A DNA stretch of 64,000 nucleotides from JAVBME01 sp031552765. Its GTDB lineage: Bacteria > Bacillota > Negativicutes > Acidaminococcales > JAISLQ01. Positions 50,195 to 59,157 of the stretch are shown one piece after another. Location of the stretch: positions 24,431-88,430 of the forward strand of contig JAVBME010000006.1 of assembly GCA_031552765.1 (NCBI GenBank), in the 5' to 3' direction. The position numbers and the translations under genes are program-made. Numbering within the stretch: the stretch's first letter is position 1; every line of letters begins with the position of its first letter. Under the pieces are notes generated by a model that was given only the letters and a program-made list of their open reading frames with translations, ran no database searches and was not told the origin of the DNA.

Positions 50195-51517
50195 ATGGAT
50201 ATTTTCTCCCGCAGGCTTACCGGGCGTTCCTTTTTAAAAATAATAACGCCGACTACCGTATCCATGTTGTTTATTTCTTTTTATACAGTAGTGGACGGCT
50301 TGTTCGTAGGCCGCTTCGTAGGCGAAAATGCTTTGGCGGCCGTTAATATTGCCTTTCCGGTGCTGAGCGTAATTTTTGGCTTTTCTGTAATGCTCGGCAG
50401 TGGCGGCAGCGCCATAGTAGGCGCCCTTTTAGGCAGGCAAAAAATCAAGGAGGCTAAGGAAAACTTTGCCTTGATAGTGGCCGCCGGAATTTTTACCGGG
50501 CTGGTTTTGTCATTGCTTTTTATATCTTTCATCAAGCCTATTGTTATATTGCTGGGGGCCAGCGATGCTTTGTACCGGGATTGCTACGACTATGTCTTTA
50601 TCATTGCTTTGGCCGCGCCTTTTATCATACTGAACGACATTCTCGAGATATTCATGCGTACCGACGGCAGCGCCGGCATCAGTCTGGGGCTGGCGGTTTT
50701 TGGCGGTATATTGAATATAATACTCGACTACATACTTATAGTGCAGTACGGCCTGGGCATAGCTGGGGCAGCCTGGGGAACGGCCATCAGTTTTATTGTT
50801 CCGTCTTTTTTTGCCACTTTTTACTTTGCAAAAAAAAGCCGGATTTTACGCTTTGTAAAGCCTGTTTTTAACCTCCCGGTGCTGTTGAAAACTTGCAGCA
50901 ACGGTCTGGCTGAAATGGTGACGCGTTTTTCTACGGCTTTTACCACTTTTTTATTCAATATCATGACCATGAAATATTTGGGCGAGGCGGGAGTAGCGGC
51001 TATCAGCGTCATACTTTACGCACAGTTTTTAATGATCTCGGTTTATCTGGGCTTTTCTTTCGGCTGCGCGCCGCTTATCAGTTATAATTACGGCGCGCGC
51101 GATAAAGAACAGTTGCGAAAGACCATGCGCTACAGCGGCAACTTTTTGCTGGTTTCATCGGCGATCATTTTCGTTTTTTCCATGTTGGGAGCGCCTTATA
51201 TCGTAGCGGCTTTTGTCGGGCGGGGTACAGAAGTATTTGCCATAGCCACCGGCGGCATGCGCATCTATTCATTTTGCTTTTTATTTATCGGTTTTAATAT
51301 TTTTACCTCGGCCATGTTCACAGCTTTTTCTAACGGGCGGGTGTCGGCTGCTATTTCGCTAATGCATTCGGTCGTTTTTCTTTTCGCCGGTATCACACTT
51401 TTGCCGCTGCTGTTTGGCGTTGACGGCATATGGCTGGCTATGCCGGCGGCGGAGGCGGCGACACTCGGCCTTTCCTGGTATTGCGTGAAAAAACATAAAG
51501 ATGTTTATGGTTATTAA
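50195..51517 (+). CDS. MATE-family multidrug efflux transporter
   Basis: A 440-residue inner-membrane protein with about 12 helices, composed of two similar halves (about 1-225 and 226-440). The first half has PTTVSMLFISFYTVVDGLFV and GRFVGENALAAVNIAFPV, typical for MATE/NorM proteins of the DinF/MepA branch. It expels cationic drugs or metabolites using Na+ or H+. No regulator lies next to it, and the following gene is convergent. Confidence 0.9.
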   Translation: MDIFSRRLTGRSFLKIITPTTVSMLFISFYTVVDGLFVGRFVGENALAAVNIAFPVLSVIFGFSVMLGSGGSAIVGALLGRQKIKEAKENFALIVAAGIFTGLVLSLLFISFIKPIVILLGASDALYRDCYDYVFIIALAAPFIILNDILEIFMRTDGSAGISLGLAVFGGILNIILDYILIVQYGLGIAGAAWGTAISFIVPSFFATFYFAKKSRILRFVKPVFNLPVLLKTCSNGLAEMVTRFSTAFTTFLFNIMTMKYLGEAGVAAISVILYAQFLMISVYLGFSFGCAPLISYNYGARDKEQLRKTMRYSGNFLLVSSAIIFVFSMLGAPYIVAAFVGRGTEVFAIATGGMRIYSFCFLFIGFNIFTSAMFTAFSNGRVSAAISLMHSVVFLFAGITLLPLLFGVDGIWLAMPAAEAATLGLSWYCVKKHKDVYGY

Positions 51518-51543
51518 AAATCCCAGCATTTGCTGGGATTTTT
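51516..51543 (+). terminator. bidirectional terminator
   Basis: AAAAATCCCAGC / GCTGGGATTTTT with a 4-base loop, between convergent MATE and ddh genes. Confidence 0.93.
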
Positions 51544-51545
51544 GT

Positions 51546-52523
51546 TTACAAAAGGTTTCTGCGCAGTTCTTCGCCGCTGAGCGGTGATAAATAGGCGGGC
51601 GCTACATCAAAGGGCGTGAAAGCGCCATTTTTCCCTTCGCAGTTCAGACGGTGGGCTGCTCGGGCGTAAGCCACCAGTACGCCGGCGGTAAAGTCCGGGT
51701 TGCTGTCAAGCTTTAGCGTCAGTTCGATGATGTGATTTACGTTAGGCGCGGAGCTGCCGGTACGGAAGACAAAGCCGCCGTGCGGCATAGCTGCGTGTTT
51801 GGCCGCAAAAGTCTCTTTGTCCAAAAAGGTGACGGTGGTATCGTATTCATCGAAATAGTTAGGCATTTCTTTGATGGTTTTTTCGATCAAGGCCTTATCG
51901 GCGCCTTCTGCCGCTACGACGTAACAATCGCGGGTATGTTTTTGCCGTGCGCTGAGCTGCGGGCGTTTACCGGAGCGCACTTTGTCAAGCGCCAGTTGGA
52001 TAGGCACAGTATATTGCTTGGCGTCCACTACGCCCGGGATGCGGCGTATAGCATCAGAATGCCCCTGGCTGACGCCCGGGCCCCAGAAGGTGTAGTCTTC
52101 GCCGTCCGGCAAAAAACTTTGGGAAAACAAACGGGTAAGACTGAAAAAACCGGGATCCCAGCCGACAGAAATTATGCCGACTTTGCCGGCTGGTTTCGCC
52201 GCTTTGTCTACAGTGGCGAAATGCTCGCAAATGACCGCGTGCGTATCGAAGCTGTCGACGATATTAAAATTTTTCACAAATTCCGGTGATTGCTCACCGA
52301 GGTCGGTGGCGCTGCCGCCGCACATTACGAGTACGTCTACTTTGTCTTTCCATGCTATAGCATCTTTTAAGTGTATACAAGGAGCCCCTGAGGGTAATGC
52401 CGGCAGCTCGCGCCGGGAAAACACCGCTACCAACTCCATATCGGGCGATTTTGCTACAGCTTGCTCTACGCTGCGGCCAATATTGCCGTAGCCGACAATT
52501 CCTATACGGATGTTCTTTTTCAT
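51546..52523 (-). CDS. ddh: meso-diaminopimelate D-dehydrogenase
   Basis: A 325-residue NADPH-dependent enzyme that converts tetrahydrodipicolinate directly to meso-diaminopimelate for peptidoglycan and lysine. The nucleotide fold begins IRIGIVGYGNIGRSVEQAV. Further blocks are VISVGWDPGFFSLTRLF-like (GIISVGWDPGF), GPGVSQGHSDAIRRIPGVVD, and GGFVFRTGS. The length equals that of characterised Ddh. The ATG lies 6-7 bases after AAAGGGGG. It gives the cell a one-step DAP route. Confidence 0.95.
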   Translation of the reverse strand: MKKNIRIGIVGYGNIGRSVEQAVAKSPDMELVAVFSRRELPALPSGAPCIHLKDAIAWKDKVDVLVMCGGSATDLGEQSPEFVKNFNIVDSFDTHAVICEHFATVDKAAKPAGKVGIISVGWDPGFFSLTRLFSQSFLPDGEDYTFWGPGVSQGHSDAIRRIPGVVDAKQYTVPIQLALDKVRSGKRPQLSARQKHTRDCYVVAAEGADKALIEKTIKEMPNYFDEYDTTVTFLDKETFAAKHAAMPHGGFVFRTGSSAPNVNHIIELTLKLDSNPDFTAGVLVAYARAAHRLNCEGKNGAFTPFDVAPAYLSPLSGEELRRNLL

Positions 52524-52581
52524 CAAAATCCCCCTTTAAAAAATATTACACTAAAAATTATAACCACTCAAAAGAAAAAAG

Positions 52582-52615
52582 GCCAGTTTTTTTAGAATGT
52601 ATACAAAAAACTGGC
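52582..52615 (-). terminator. terminator of pheA
   Basis: On the minus strand GCCAGTTTTTT / AAAAAAACTGGC is followed by CTTTTTTCTTTT. Confidence 0.9.
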
Positions 52616-52628
52616 TGATATGCTGTTT

Positions 52629-53459
52629 TTAGGCCTTGAGCACCGGATAGCTGCCCAATATTTTCAGCCAAAGGGTTTGTGGCTTGATGGCGGCTAATGC
52701 TTCGCCGACGCTATCGGAAGCGGCCGAGCCCTCAAGATCGAAGAAAAATATATAGCGGCCAAGAGCAGTCCTGGCCGGGCGCGATTCGATGCGCACAAGG
52801 TTTATTTCCCTCTTGGCAAATTCTTTCAACATGCGGTATAAGGTTCCGGGCTGTTCGCCAGGTAGTTCGCAAACGATAGACGTTTTTTCCGCGCTCTCTT
52901 CCGCGGTCAGGAAGGGGCGTGCGGCAATGCTGACAAACCGGGTGCAGTTGACGGAAAAATCCTGCAAATCTTTTTGCAGGATGTGAAGGCCGTAAAGTTC
53001 AGCGGCTTCCCCGGCGCCGATGGCTGCGCTGCCGGGAGTATCGGCGGCCAGCCGTGCGGCTTCGGCCGTACTCACTGTTTCTTGTAGTTTAGCCTGCGGG
53101 TAGATTTTTTTTATGTTTTCCCGGCATTGAGCCAGGGCTTGTGGATGAGACATGATGATATTTAAGGGGCCGGAGGGTTCTTTGGCCATCAGGTGGTGTC
53201 TTATCGGCCAGACCAGTTCTTTGACAATGCAAAAATCCCTGTTGCTGGAGAGGGTGTCTAGGGTAATGTTTATCGACCCTTCTATGGAGTTTTCTATAGG
53301 TATGACGCAAAAAGCGGCGCTACCGGCGTCTATAGCGTCAAGAGCAGCGGAAATAGTTGAGTGCAGCAGTATGTTTTCTCCGGGAAAAAGCCTTCTAGCG
53401 GCAGCTTCGCTGTGGGTACCACAGGGGCCAAGGCAGGATATGGTCAAGCGTTGAGGCAT
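52629..53459 (-). CDS. pheA: prephenate dehydratase
   Basis: A 276-residue monofunctional enzyme that makes phenylpyruvate from prephenate. The N-terminal periplasmic-binding-like catalytic part shows GPCGTHSEAAARRLF, VIPIENSIEGSINITLDTL and NCTRFV with the catalytic Thr. The C-terminal ACT domain (about 190-276) with PGTLYRMLKEFAKREINLVR and IESRPAR gives phenylalanine feedback. No chorismate mutase domain is fused. No T-box is seen upstream. Confidence 0.96.
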   Translation of the reverse strand: MPQRLTISCLGPCGTHSEAAARRLFPGENILLHSTISAALDAIDAGSAAFCVIPIENSIEGSINITLDTLSSNRDFCIVKELVWPIRHHLMAKEPSGPLNIIMSHPQALAQCRENIKKIYPQAKLQETVSTAEAARLAADTPGSAAIGAGEAAELYGLHILQKDLQDFSVNCTRFVSIAARPFLTAEESAEKTSIVCELPGEQPGTLYRMLKEFAKREINLVRIESRPARTALGRYIFFFDLEGSAASDSVGEALAAIKPQTLWLKILGSYPVLKA

Positions 53460-53709
53460 GATAAGGCTCCTTGTTCGATAAATATATTATAAATTTAACA
53501 TCTAATAAAATATTTGTCATTAAGTATTTATAAAAAAGCGTTTTATACGATATCTATAATGAACGGTATAAATAGTGAATAGTGTTTATAAATTAAGGTT
53601 GTCTTTTTTGTTAATAAGAATTATAATCAAATGTAAAGCATTATTAGAAATGATAAATATTTGGTGCAGAATTTTTGCAAATTCACTACAGTTTGGGGAT
53701 GTGGATACT
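53460..53709. other. AT-rich region upstream of the HD-GYP gene
   Basis: The 250 bases contain an open frame that continues upstream of the HD-GYP start (to 53575), but it is A/T-rich, lacks the codon bias of the gene and a good site, and is taken as untranslated. Confidence 0.5.
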
Positions 53710-54756
53710 TTGGCGAGTAAAAGATTGTGGGTTGACGAACTGCAGCCAGGGATGCGCCTGTCGGCGCCCGTAATGCTGAAAAACCAGATAGTAGCAGATG
53801 AGAATACTGTTGTTACTAATAAGTTGATAAACCAGTTGCGAAGGCATGTGGAGATACTCACTGTCCTTGTGGAAGCCGACCGCCCCGGGCGTAAGCTCAA
53901 CGCCAGGGAACTTAAGGTGCAGGAAAAGTACGAAAAAACCATCGAAGATGTGAAGAGCGTTTTTGACCAGGCCAGAGAAACGCGTGAAGTGCCCATCAAT
54001 AGTATTGTGGAATTAACCAGCGTTACTTTCGATACCCTGCTCAAAGAAAGCTTTATCCTTGATACCTTGAAAAGCCTGCGCGGCGTAGATGAATATACAT
54101 ATTACCATTCTATAAACGTAGGAGTGCTTTGCGGCGTTTTGGGCAGGTGGCTGAAATACGACGATGATACTGTCTTTATGCTAGTACTGAGCGGCCTCTT
54201 GCATGATATAGGCAAATCACAGATACCGGTCGAGATTCTCAATAAGCCAGGCAGGCTCAACAGCGAAGAAATGGCGATAATGCGCCGTCATACCGTGTAT
54301 GGTTACGACATGCTGAAAAAAGTAACGTCCATTCCGGAAGATGTAAAAATGGCGGTACTTCAGCATCATGAGCGCAATGACGCCACAGGCTACCCCTTCC
54401 GTCTCAAAGAGGACAAGATAAATGATTTTGCTAAGATCGTGGCCGTTGCCGATACCTATGACGCCGTGACCAGCAACCGTGTCTTTCAAAAGGCCGGCAC
54501 GCCGTTTGACGTGCTGGAAATATTTGAAGAGGACATGTTCCTCAAGATGGACTCTAAAATCTGCCTGCCCATGCTCACCCAGATAAAAAACTCACTGATT
54601 GGGCGCAGTGTGGTACTTGAAGACGGCAGGAAAGCCAGTATTGTTTTTGTTGGCACACAATCAAGCGACGACATGATTATCCAGACCGAAGAAGGCGAAC
54701 TTGTCAGCTTAGGTATGCGCCATTACAAAAACTACTTTAAAGATTATATAGCGTAA
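53710..54756 (+). CDS. HD-GYP domain protein, probable c-di-GMP phosphodiesterase
   Basis: A 348-residue protein when started at the TTG 10 bases after TTGGGGA; a GTG three codons earlier is possible. The HD-GYP core spans about residues 130-300: YHSINVGVLCGVLGRW, SGLLHDIGKSQIP (HD), RRHTVYGYDMLKK, HHERNDATGYPFRL (the modified GYP: ATGYP), and VADTYDAVTSNRVF. The N-terminal 100 residues are a PilZ-unlike unknown domain. Full metal-binding pattern is present, so phosphodiesterase activity against cyclic di-GMP is likely. Confidence 0.88.
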   Translation: MASKRLWVDELQPGMRLSAPVMLKNQIVADENTVVTNKLINQLRRHVEILTVLVEADRPGRKLNARELKVQEKYEKTIEDVKSVFDQARETREVPINSIVELTSVTFDTLLKESFILDTLKSLRGVDEYTYYHSINVGVLCGVLGRWLKYDDDTVFMLVLSGLLHDIGKSQIPVEILNKPGRLNSEEMAIMRRHTVYGYDMLKKVTSIPEDVKMAVLQHHERNDATGYPFRLKEDKINDFAKIVAVADTYDAVTSNRVFQKAGTPFDVLEIFEEDMFLKMDSKICLPMLTQIKNSLIGRSVVLEDGRKASIVFVGTQSSDDMIIQTEEGELVSLGMRHYKNYFKDYIA

Positions 54757-54758
54757 GC

Positions 54759-54789
54759 AAAAGCAGCCACGTAAACAGGGCTGCTTTTT
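54759..54789 (+). terminator. terminator after the HD-GYP gene
   Basis: AAAGCAGCC / GGGCTGCTTT, followed by TTTAAC. Confidence 0.85.
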
Positions 54790-54795
54790 AACTCG

Positions 54796-54824
54796 TTGAC
54801 GCTTGCCGGGAGCGGTGCTATAAT
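54796..54824 (+). promoter_or_regulatory. promoter of the ABC-F resistance-gene relic
   Basis: TTGACG, a 17-base spacer, and TATAAT, almost perfect consensus; the calculated start lies near 54831. Confidence 0.85.
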
Positions 54825-54856
54825 TTAGCTGAAGATTCAAGGTAGGGAGTTGAAAA

Positions 54857-55047
54857 GATGCGCAATTTTTCTTGCTGAACACGAAAGTGAATAAAGTGGC
54901 GTGAACAGGCCTTAAAAGGCTTTGTTTCGTTACTCGCGCAAGAAAATTGTCATCGTATATATAAGGCTGATAAAGGACTGGCGTATTTTTTTCGTCGCTA
55001 TTCAGGTCGTACAAGGGTGAAAATTTCTTGTGCGGCTTTTAATTTTT
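54857..55047 (+). promoter_or_regulatory. attenuator leader of the ABC-F relic with a leader-peptide ORF
   Basis: An AGGGAG site and ATG at 54858 begin a 6-codon peptide (MRNFSC, stop at 54878). Its codons form the left arm of a long stem (GCAATTTTTCTTGC at 54862-54875) that pairs with GCAAGAAAATTG (54938-54949), extended outside by GATG/CATC. A second stem (GTCGTACAAG at 55006 with CTTGTGCGGC at 55027) followed by TTTTAATTTTT is a terminator just before the coding start. Ribosome stalling on the peptide would free the terminator decision, as in known ABC-F and Erm leaders. Confidence 0.7.
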
Positions 55048-55065
55048 CCCTGGAGGCGCTCTTTT

Positions 55066-55758
55066 ATGTCCCTGATAAACATCGATAGTCTAACTTTCTG
55101 CTATGACGTCAGTTATGACAATATTTTTAAAAATGTATCTTTACAGATGGATACGGACTGGAAGCTTGGTTTTACCGGACGCTCAGCCGTGGCAGATATT
55201 GCGGGAACTTTCCCGCCTGGATGTGCCGGAAGAGGCGCTGCTGCAGCCGTTTAACAGTTTATCCAACGGCGAGCAGACCAAGGTTTTGTTAGCTGCGCTT
55301 TTTTGGATGTCTGCGTCGACCATATCATGTCGATACACAAAACCAATATAGAAATACAAAAAGGCGATTTTTCTCCCTGGTGGCTGAACAAAAAGCGGCA
55401 GGACGCTTATGAACAGGCGGAAGAGGAACGGTTGAAAAAGGATGTCCGCCGTCTTAAAGAAGCTTCGCGCCGTACTGCTGGCTGGTCTGAACTGCGTAAA
55501 CTGGATTTTTCCCGTATTCAGTTTGAAAAAGACATGGCTGATTTTAGCGAAGGGCAGAAAAAGAAAATGCTCATCGCCAGGAGTTTGTGCGATGAGGCGC
55601 ATATCTACATATGGGACGAGCCGCTTAACTTTATCGACGTCTTCTCGCGCATGCAGATCGAAGAACTGCTGCTGGCCTATCGTCTGACTCTGTTGTTTGT
55701 CGAGCGTGACCGGGAATTTGCGGAAAGGATAGCAACTAAGATGGTGTGTCTGTCCTAA
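55066..55758 (+). pseudogene. ABC-F (Lsa/Vga-type) antibiotic-resistance ATPase, deleted and frameshifted
   Basis: Three blocks align in order with an ABC-F ribosome-protection protein of about 490 residues. Block 1 is MSLINIDSLTFCYDVSYDN up to DWKLGFTGR, after which Walker A is lost. Block 2, in another frame, is WQILRELSRLDVPEEALL and LSNGEQTKVLLAALF. Block 3 is CVDHIMSIHKTNIEIQKGDF, then jumps from SRRTAGWS to LRKLDFSRIQFEKDMADF, deleting the linker and second Walker A, and ends with IYIWDEPLNFIDVFSRMQIE. The gene cannot make an active protein. Its leader survives. Confidence 0.88.
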
Positions 55759-55809
55759 AAAAGTAGGGGGCGCCCGCGTAGGGATATAAAATCTGCTACA
55801 TGGTTATTT

Positions 55810-56154
55810 TTACAACCTGTCGGAAATATCGCCAATGAAAGGGTACTTGTAGTATTCGCCGTTGAAGGCGGCCCAGGCCGCAAAGAAGGAGACGATAAAA
55901 AACACTATGCCGACAAGGATGAGTACCGGCCAGAGCAAGATGCCGATAAGTATAGCGGTGAGGATCGAGACCACTGCTCCCAAAATGCTGACCAGGGCTT
56001 GCGCTACCAAGGCCTGTTTGGCATGGGCGTAAACAAAATAGTCGTCTTTTTTCCAGATCAAAATAGCGAGCGGCAGGAGGATGAAAGTGATACCGCCTGC
56101 AAGGTAACCGATATGGCAAGCGACGGCAAGTATTTTCTGCTCGCTTGTTGGCAT
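55810..56154 (-). CDS. DUF4870 small membrane protein
   Basis: A 114-residue protein with three or four helices (LAVACHIGYLAGGITFILLP, ALVAQALVSILGAVVSILTA, LVGIVFFIVSFFAAWAAF) and the DUF4870/Tic20-like sequence FVYAHAKQALVAQ. The function is unknown. A good GGAGCAA site precedes the ATG. It stands alone between the ABC-F relic and the serA leader. Confidence 0.85.
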   Translation of the reverse strand: MPTSEQKILAVACHIGYLAGGITFILLPLAILIWKKDDYFVYAHAKQALVAQALVSILGAVVSILTAILIGILLWPVLILVGIVFFIVSFFAAWAAFNGEYYKYPFIGDISDRL

Positions 56155-56316
56155 GGCGTTGCTCCTTCTTTCTGTTGGTTTTTATGGCTAGAGTTATTAT
56201 AACATATGCAAAATTACCTGCAAAGTGAGGCGGACAGATGTTTTTGATGGGAAAACTTTTTTTGCGCGGTTTGCAAAATATTCTTGACAAGAGGAATTTT
56301 GCCTTATACAATGTAA

Positions 56317-56550
56317 AGCATAAGTGAAAGCAATGACGAAAAGCAGTAAGCTTGAGACCTCTGCTGCAGAGAGCCGGTGGCGCTGAAAACCGGTGCAGGG
56401 ACTGGCTGAATCCGTTTCCGAGCTTGCCGGAGTAGCAACCGGCGCGTTTTACACACGTTACTGTGTATAAAGGCCGCGCAAGCGGTAAAACAAGGTGGCA
56501 CCACGTGGCTTGTCCTCCGTCCTTGGTCTTTGACCGGGCGGAGTTTTTCA
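56317..56550 (+). ncRNA. T-box leader of serA
   Basis: The leader contains the T-box core AAGGTGGCACCACG (about 56491-56504) and the terminator CTCCGTCC / GGGCGGAG with TTTTT (about 56514-56549). A Stem I with AGAGAGCCGGTGGCGCTGAA, the AG-bulge and terminal-loop pattern, lies before it. Its base helix GTAAGCTTG can pair with CGAGCTTGC. A TCC triplet (56411-56413) in the loop may be the serine specifier; this is a weak inference. It matches control of serA by uncharged tRNA-Ser. Confidence 0.88.
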
Positions 56551-56597
56551 TTTACCGTAAAAAATAATTTTATGATAAAAATTGGGGAGGCTGTTTT

Positions 56598-58178
56598 ATG
56601 AAAATCATCGTCACGGAAAAACTGGCGGAAACCGGTGTGGAGGTATTGCAGCAAGCTACCGGCATCGAGCTGGACTTAAAGTATGACATAGCGCGTGAGG
56701 AGCTTTTGAAAATCATCGGTGAATATGATGCGATGATCGTGCGCAGCAATACCATGGTCAATGAAGAGCTGTATAAAAAAGCAGAAAAGCTCAAGGTGGT
56801 AGGCCGCGCCGGCAATGGCGTAGACAATATCGACATGGACGGCGCGACAAAGCGCGGTATCATCGTGGTCAATACGCCGGAATCCAACAGTGTTTCGGCG
56901 GCTGAGTTGAGCGTTACCCTACTTTTGGCCGCGGCCCGCAATGTCGTACGCCACCATAAACGCCTGGAGGAAAAGGTATGGAGCCGCAGCGGCCTGATGG
57001 GGCACGAACTTTTAGGCAAAACCGTGGGTATCATCGGCCTCGGCCGTATTGGGGCGCTTGTTTGTACGCGTCTGCAATCTTTCGGCATGAAAGTACTGGC
57101 CTACGATCCATATATCAGTGACGCACGCTTTGAAAAATTTAGCGTGGAAAAATGCGAGAAGCTGGAAGATATGCTGCCGCGCGCCGATTTTCTGACGATA
57201 CACACACCTAAAACCGAGGAAACTACCGGTATTATCGGTAACAAAGAGCTGGCGCTGGTGAAAAAAGGCGTCATCATAGTAAACTGCGCGCGCGCCGGTC
57301 TTATTGACGAGAACGCCCTTGGCGCGGCGCTCAAAGACGGCCGGGTATTCAGCGCCGGTATAGATGTCCTCGTGGGCGAGCCGCATGCCACTTCGCCGCT
57401 GATTGATTACGAGAACGTGACGGTCACGCCGCACGCCGGGGCGGACACCTTCGAGGCGCAGGCCAATGTGGGCAAGACCATCGCCGAAGAAGTAATAAGC
57501 GCTCTTCGTGGCGAGATGGTGGCCAATGCTGTCAACCTGCCCAGCATGCCTACCCAGGATATGGGCGAAGCTAAAGGTTATCTTGCTTTGGCCGAAGTAT
57601 TGGGTAAACTTTACCACCAGTTGGAAAAAGACCCGGTGGACAAGGTAGAAATAACCTATCAGGGCGCGGTGAGCGCTTTAGAGACTTCCATGTTGACGCG
57701 TGCGGTACTCAAAGGGTTGTTCGAGCCGATAATGAAAGAGCGCGTAAACTATGTAAACGCGACCGTGACCGCGCAAAACCGCGGTGTGGCTGTGGTGGAA
57801 AGCAAAGGAACCGTGACCGGCGACTTTTATAATATGATAAAAGTAGTCGTCAGCAGCAAGGGCAAGCAGTTTGCCGTGGCCGGCTCGGTTTTTGGCAAGA
57901 ATGAAGTAAAGGTGCTCAGGGTGAATGAATTTAGCTTCGACCTGTCGCCGACCCCGTATATGCTGGTGGCCATGAACGACGACAAACCCGGCATGATCGG
58001 CCAGATAGGCACGCTGCTTGGCGTGAGCAAGGTAAATATTGCTACCATGCAGGTCAGCCGCAACAAAGCCGGCGAAGCTATGATGTTTATGACTGTGGAT
58101 TCGGTCGTCAACAAAGAAACGCTCAACATGATCGGCGGCGTGGACGGCATAAAGAAGGTAAATTTTGTAAAATTATAA
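56598..58178 (+). CDS. serA: D-3-phosphoglycerate dehydrogenase
   Basis: A 526-residue NAD-dependent enzyme starting serine synthesis. The substrate domain is split around the Rossmann fold (GKTVGIIGLGRIGALVCTRL about residue 140). The catalytic Arg (NCARAGLIDENALG), Glu and His (VTVTPHAGADTFEAQ) are present. The C-terminal part has the ASB domain (about 320-450) and an ACT domain (about 452-526; MLVAMNDDKPGMIGQIGTLL). The start follows GGGGAGGC by 8 bases. Confidence 0.97.
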   Translation: MKIIVTEKLAETGVEVLQQATGIELDLKYDIAREELLKIIGEYDAMIVRSNTMVNEELYKKAEKLKVVGRAGNGVDNIDMDGATKRGIIVVNTPESNSVSAAELSVTLLLAAARNVVRHHKRLEEKVWSRSGLMGHELLGKTVGIIGLGRIGALVCTRLQSFGMKVLAYDPYISDARFEKFSVEKCEKLEDMLPRADFLTIHTPKTEETTGIIGNKELALVKKGVIIVNCARAGLIDENALGAALKDGRVFSAGIDVLVGEPHATSPLIDYENVTVTPHAGADTFEAQANVGKTIAEEVISALRGEMVANAVNLPSMPTQDMGEAKGYLALAEVLGKLYHQLEKDPVDKVEITYQGAVSALETSMLTRAVLKGLFEPIMKERVNYVNATVTAQNRGVAVVESKGTVTGDFYNMIKVVVSSKGKQFAVAGSVFGKNEVKVLRVNEFSFDLSPTPYMLVAMNDDKPGMIGQIGTLLGVSKVNIATMQVSRNKAGEAMMFMTVDSVVNKETLNMIGGVDGIKKVNFVKL

Positions 58179-58261
58179 TGCGTAAATTTATTACAAAAAA
58201 CTGTTGACAAGTATTTATAAAGCTGTCATAATGTAAATTAATTTAAAAGACAATATAATTT

Positions 58262-58508
58262 TCAAAATGCGATGAACAGGAAAAAAGCTGCGGGACAGGC
58301 GATAAAGAGAACTGGCGGATGGTGCGAGCCAGGGCGGCGCCCGTAAGTGAATACTTCGCCTGGGAGCACCTTTTCTGAATGTATTTAGGAAAAGGCGTGC
58401 GCGGACGTTACCCGCAGCCGGATGATAGTCTGGTGTAAAGAGTGAAGCATAGGGTGGTACCGCGATTTTCGCCCCTAGTTACATAGATTTGTAGCTGGGG
58501 GTTTTTAT
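58262..58508 (+). ncRNA. T-box leader of the ilv-leu operon
   Basis: The T-box core AGGGTGGTACCGCG is near 58450 and the terminator CCCCTAGTTAC / GTAGCTGGGG with TTTTT is near 58474-58507. Stem I is closed by GCTGCGGG (about 58287) with CCCGCAGC, and includes AAAGAGAACTGGCGGATGGTG, the AG-bulge/terminal loop region. A GTT triplet just before the closing strand (58407-58409, followed by A) may be the specifier (Val), which would fit an ilv operon; this reading is tentative. Confidence 0.88.
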
Positions 58509-58533
58509 TATTCTTATGGAGGAGGCTAAAACC

Positions 58534-59085
58534 ATGAAGCATATTTTATCAATAGTGGTGAGGAACCAGCCGGGCGTACTCATGCGTGTAGCAGGCATGT
58601 TCTCCCGCCGCGGCTTCAATATCGACAGCCTGGCCGTCGGCATGACCCATGACCCCGAGTTTTCCCGCATGACGGTGACGGTGGCCGGCGACGACGCTAC
58701 GGTCGAACAGATCATGAAACAACTGGCCAAACTCATTGAGGTGGAAGACGTCAAGCTCTTGCCGGTGGAAAGCAAGATTTCCCGCGGCATGGCGCTGATA
58801 AAGGTCGCCGCCGGCGAAAAACGCATGGAAATACTCAAACTGGCCGAAGTATTCCGCGCCAGCGTCATCGATGTAAGCGACGCCGTACTTATTTTTGAGA
58901 TAACCGGCGCGGAAAACAAATTGCGCGCTTTTATTGACGTTATGGCGCCCTACGGTATAATAGAAATGGTACAGACCGGCGTTGTGGCGCTGGAAAGAGG
59001 CACGGCATGCATGACAGTGGGACAGAGCTGCAAATACCACTGGCCGGAGCCGGACGCCTGTAAAAATTCCTGTATGGTTATCTGA
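58534..59085 (+). CDS. ilvN: acetolactate synthase small (regulatory) subunit, with Cys-rich tail
   Basis: A 183-residue ACT-domain regulatory subunit of acetohydroxyacid synthase, beginning at the ATG 8 bases after GGAGGAGG. The ACT domain shows LSIVVRNQPGVLMRVAGMFS and RRGFNIDSLAVGMTHDPEFS. The C-terminal domain ends around residue 160; the last 26 residues contain four Cys (CMTVGQSCKYHW; DACKNSCMVI), a tail not present in typical 160-170 residue proteins. The large subunit gene (ilvB) is not adjacent, which is unusual. Confidence 0.93.
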   Translation: MKHILSIVVRNQPGVLMRVAGMFSRRGFNIDSLAVGMTHDPEFSRMTVTVAGDDATVEQIMKQLAKLIEVEDVKLLPVESKISRGMALIKVAAGEKRMEILKLAEVFRASVIDVSDAVLIFEITGAENKLRAFIDVMAPYGIIEMVQTGVVALERGTACMTVGQSCKYHWPEPDACKNSCMVI

Positions 59086-59157
59086 CGTTTTTCGTCAGCA
59101 GATATATACACAATAACCAAATATAAAATATTTATAAAAAGGGAGAGGTAAATTATT

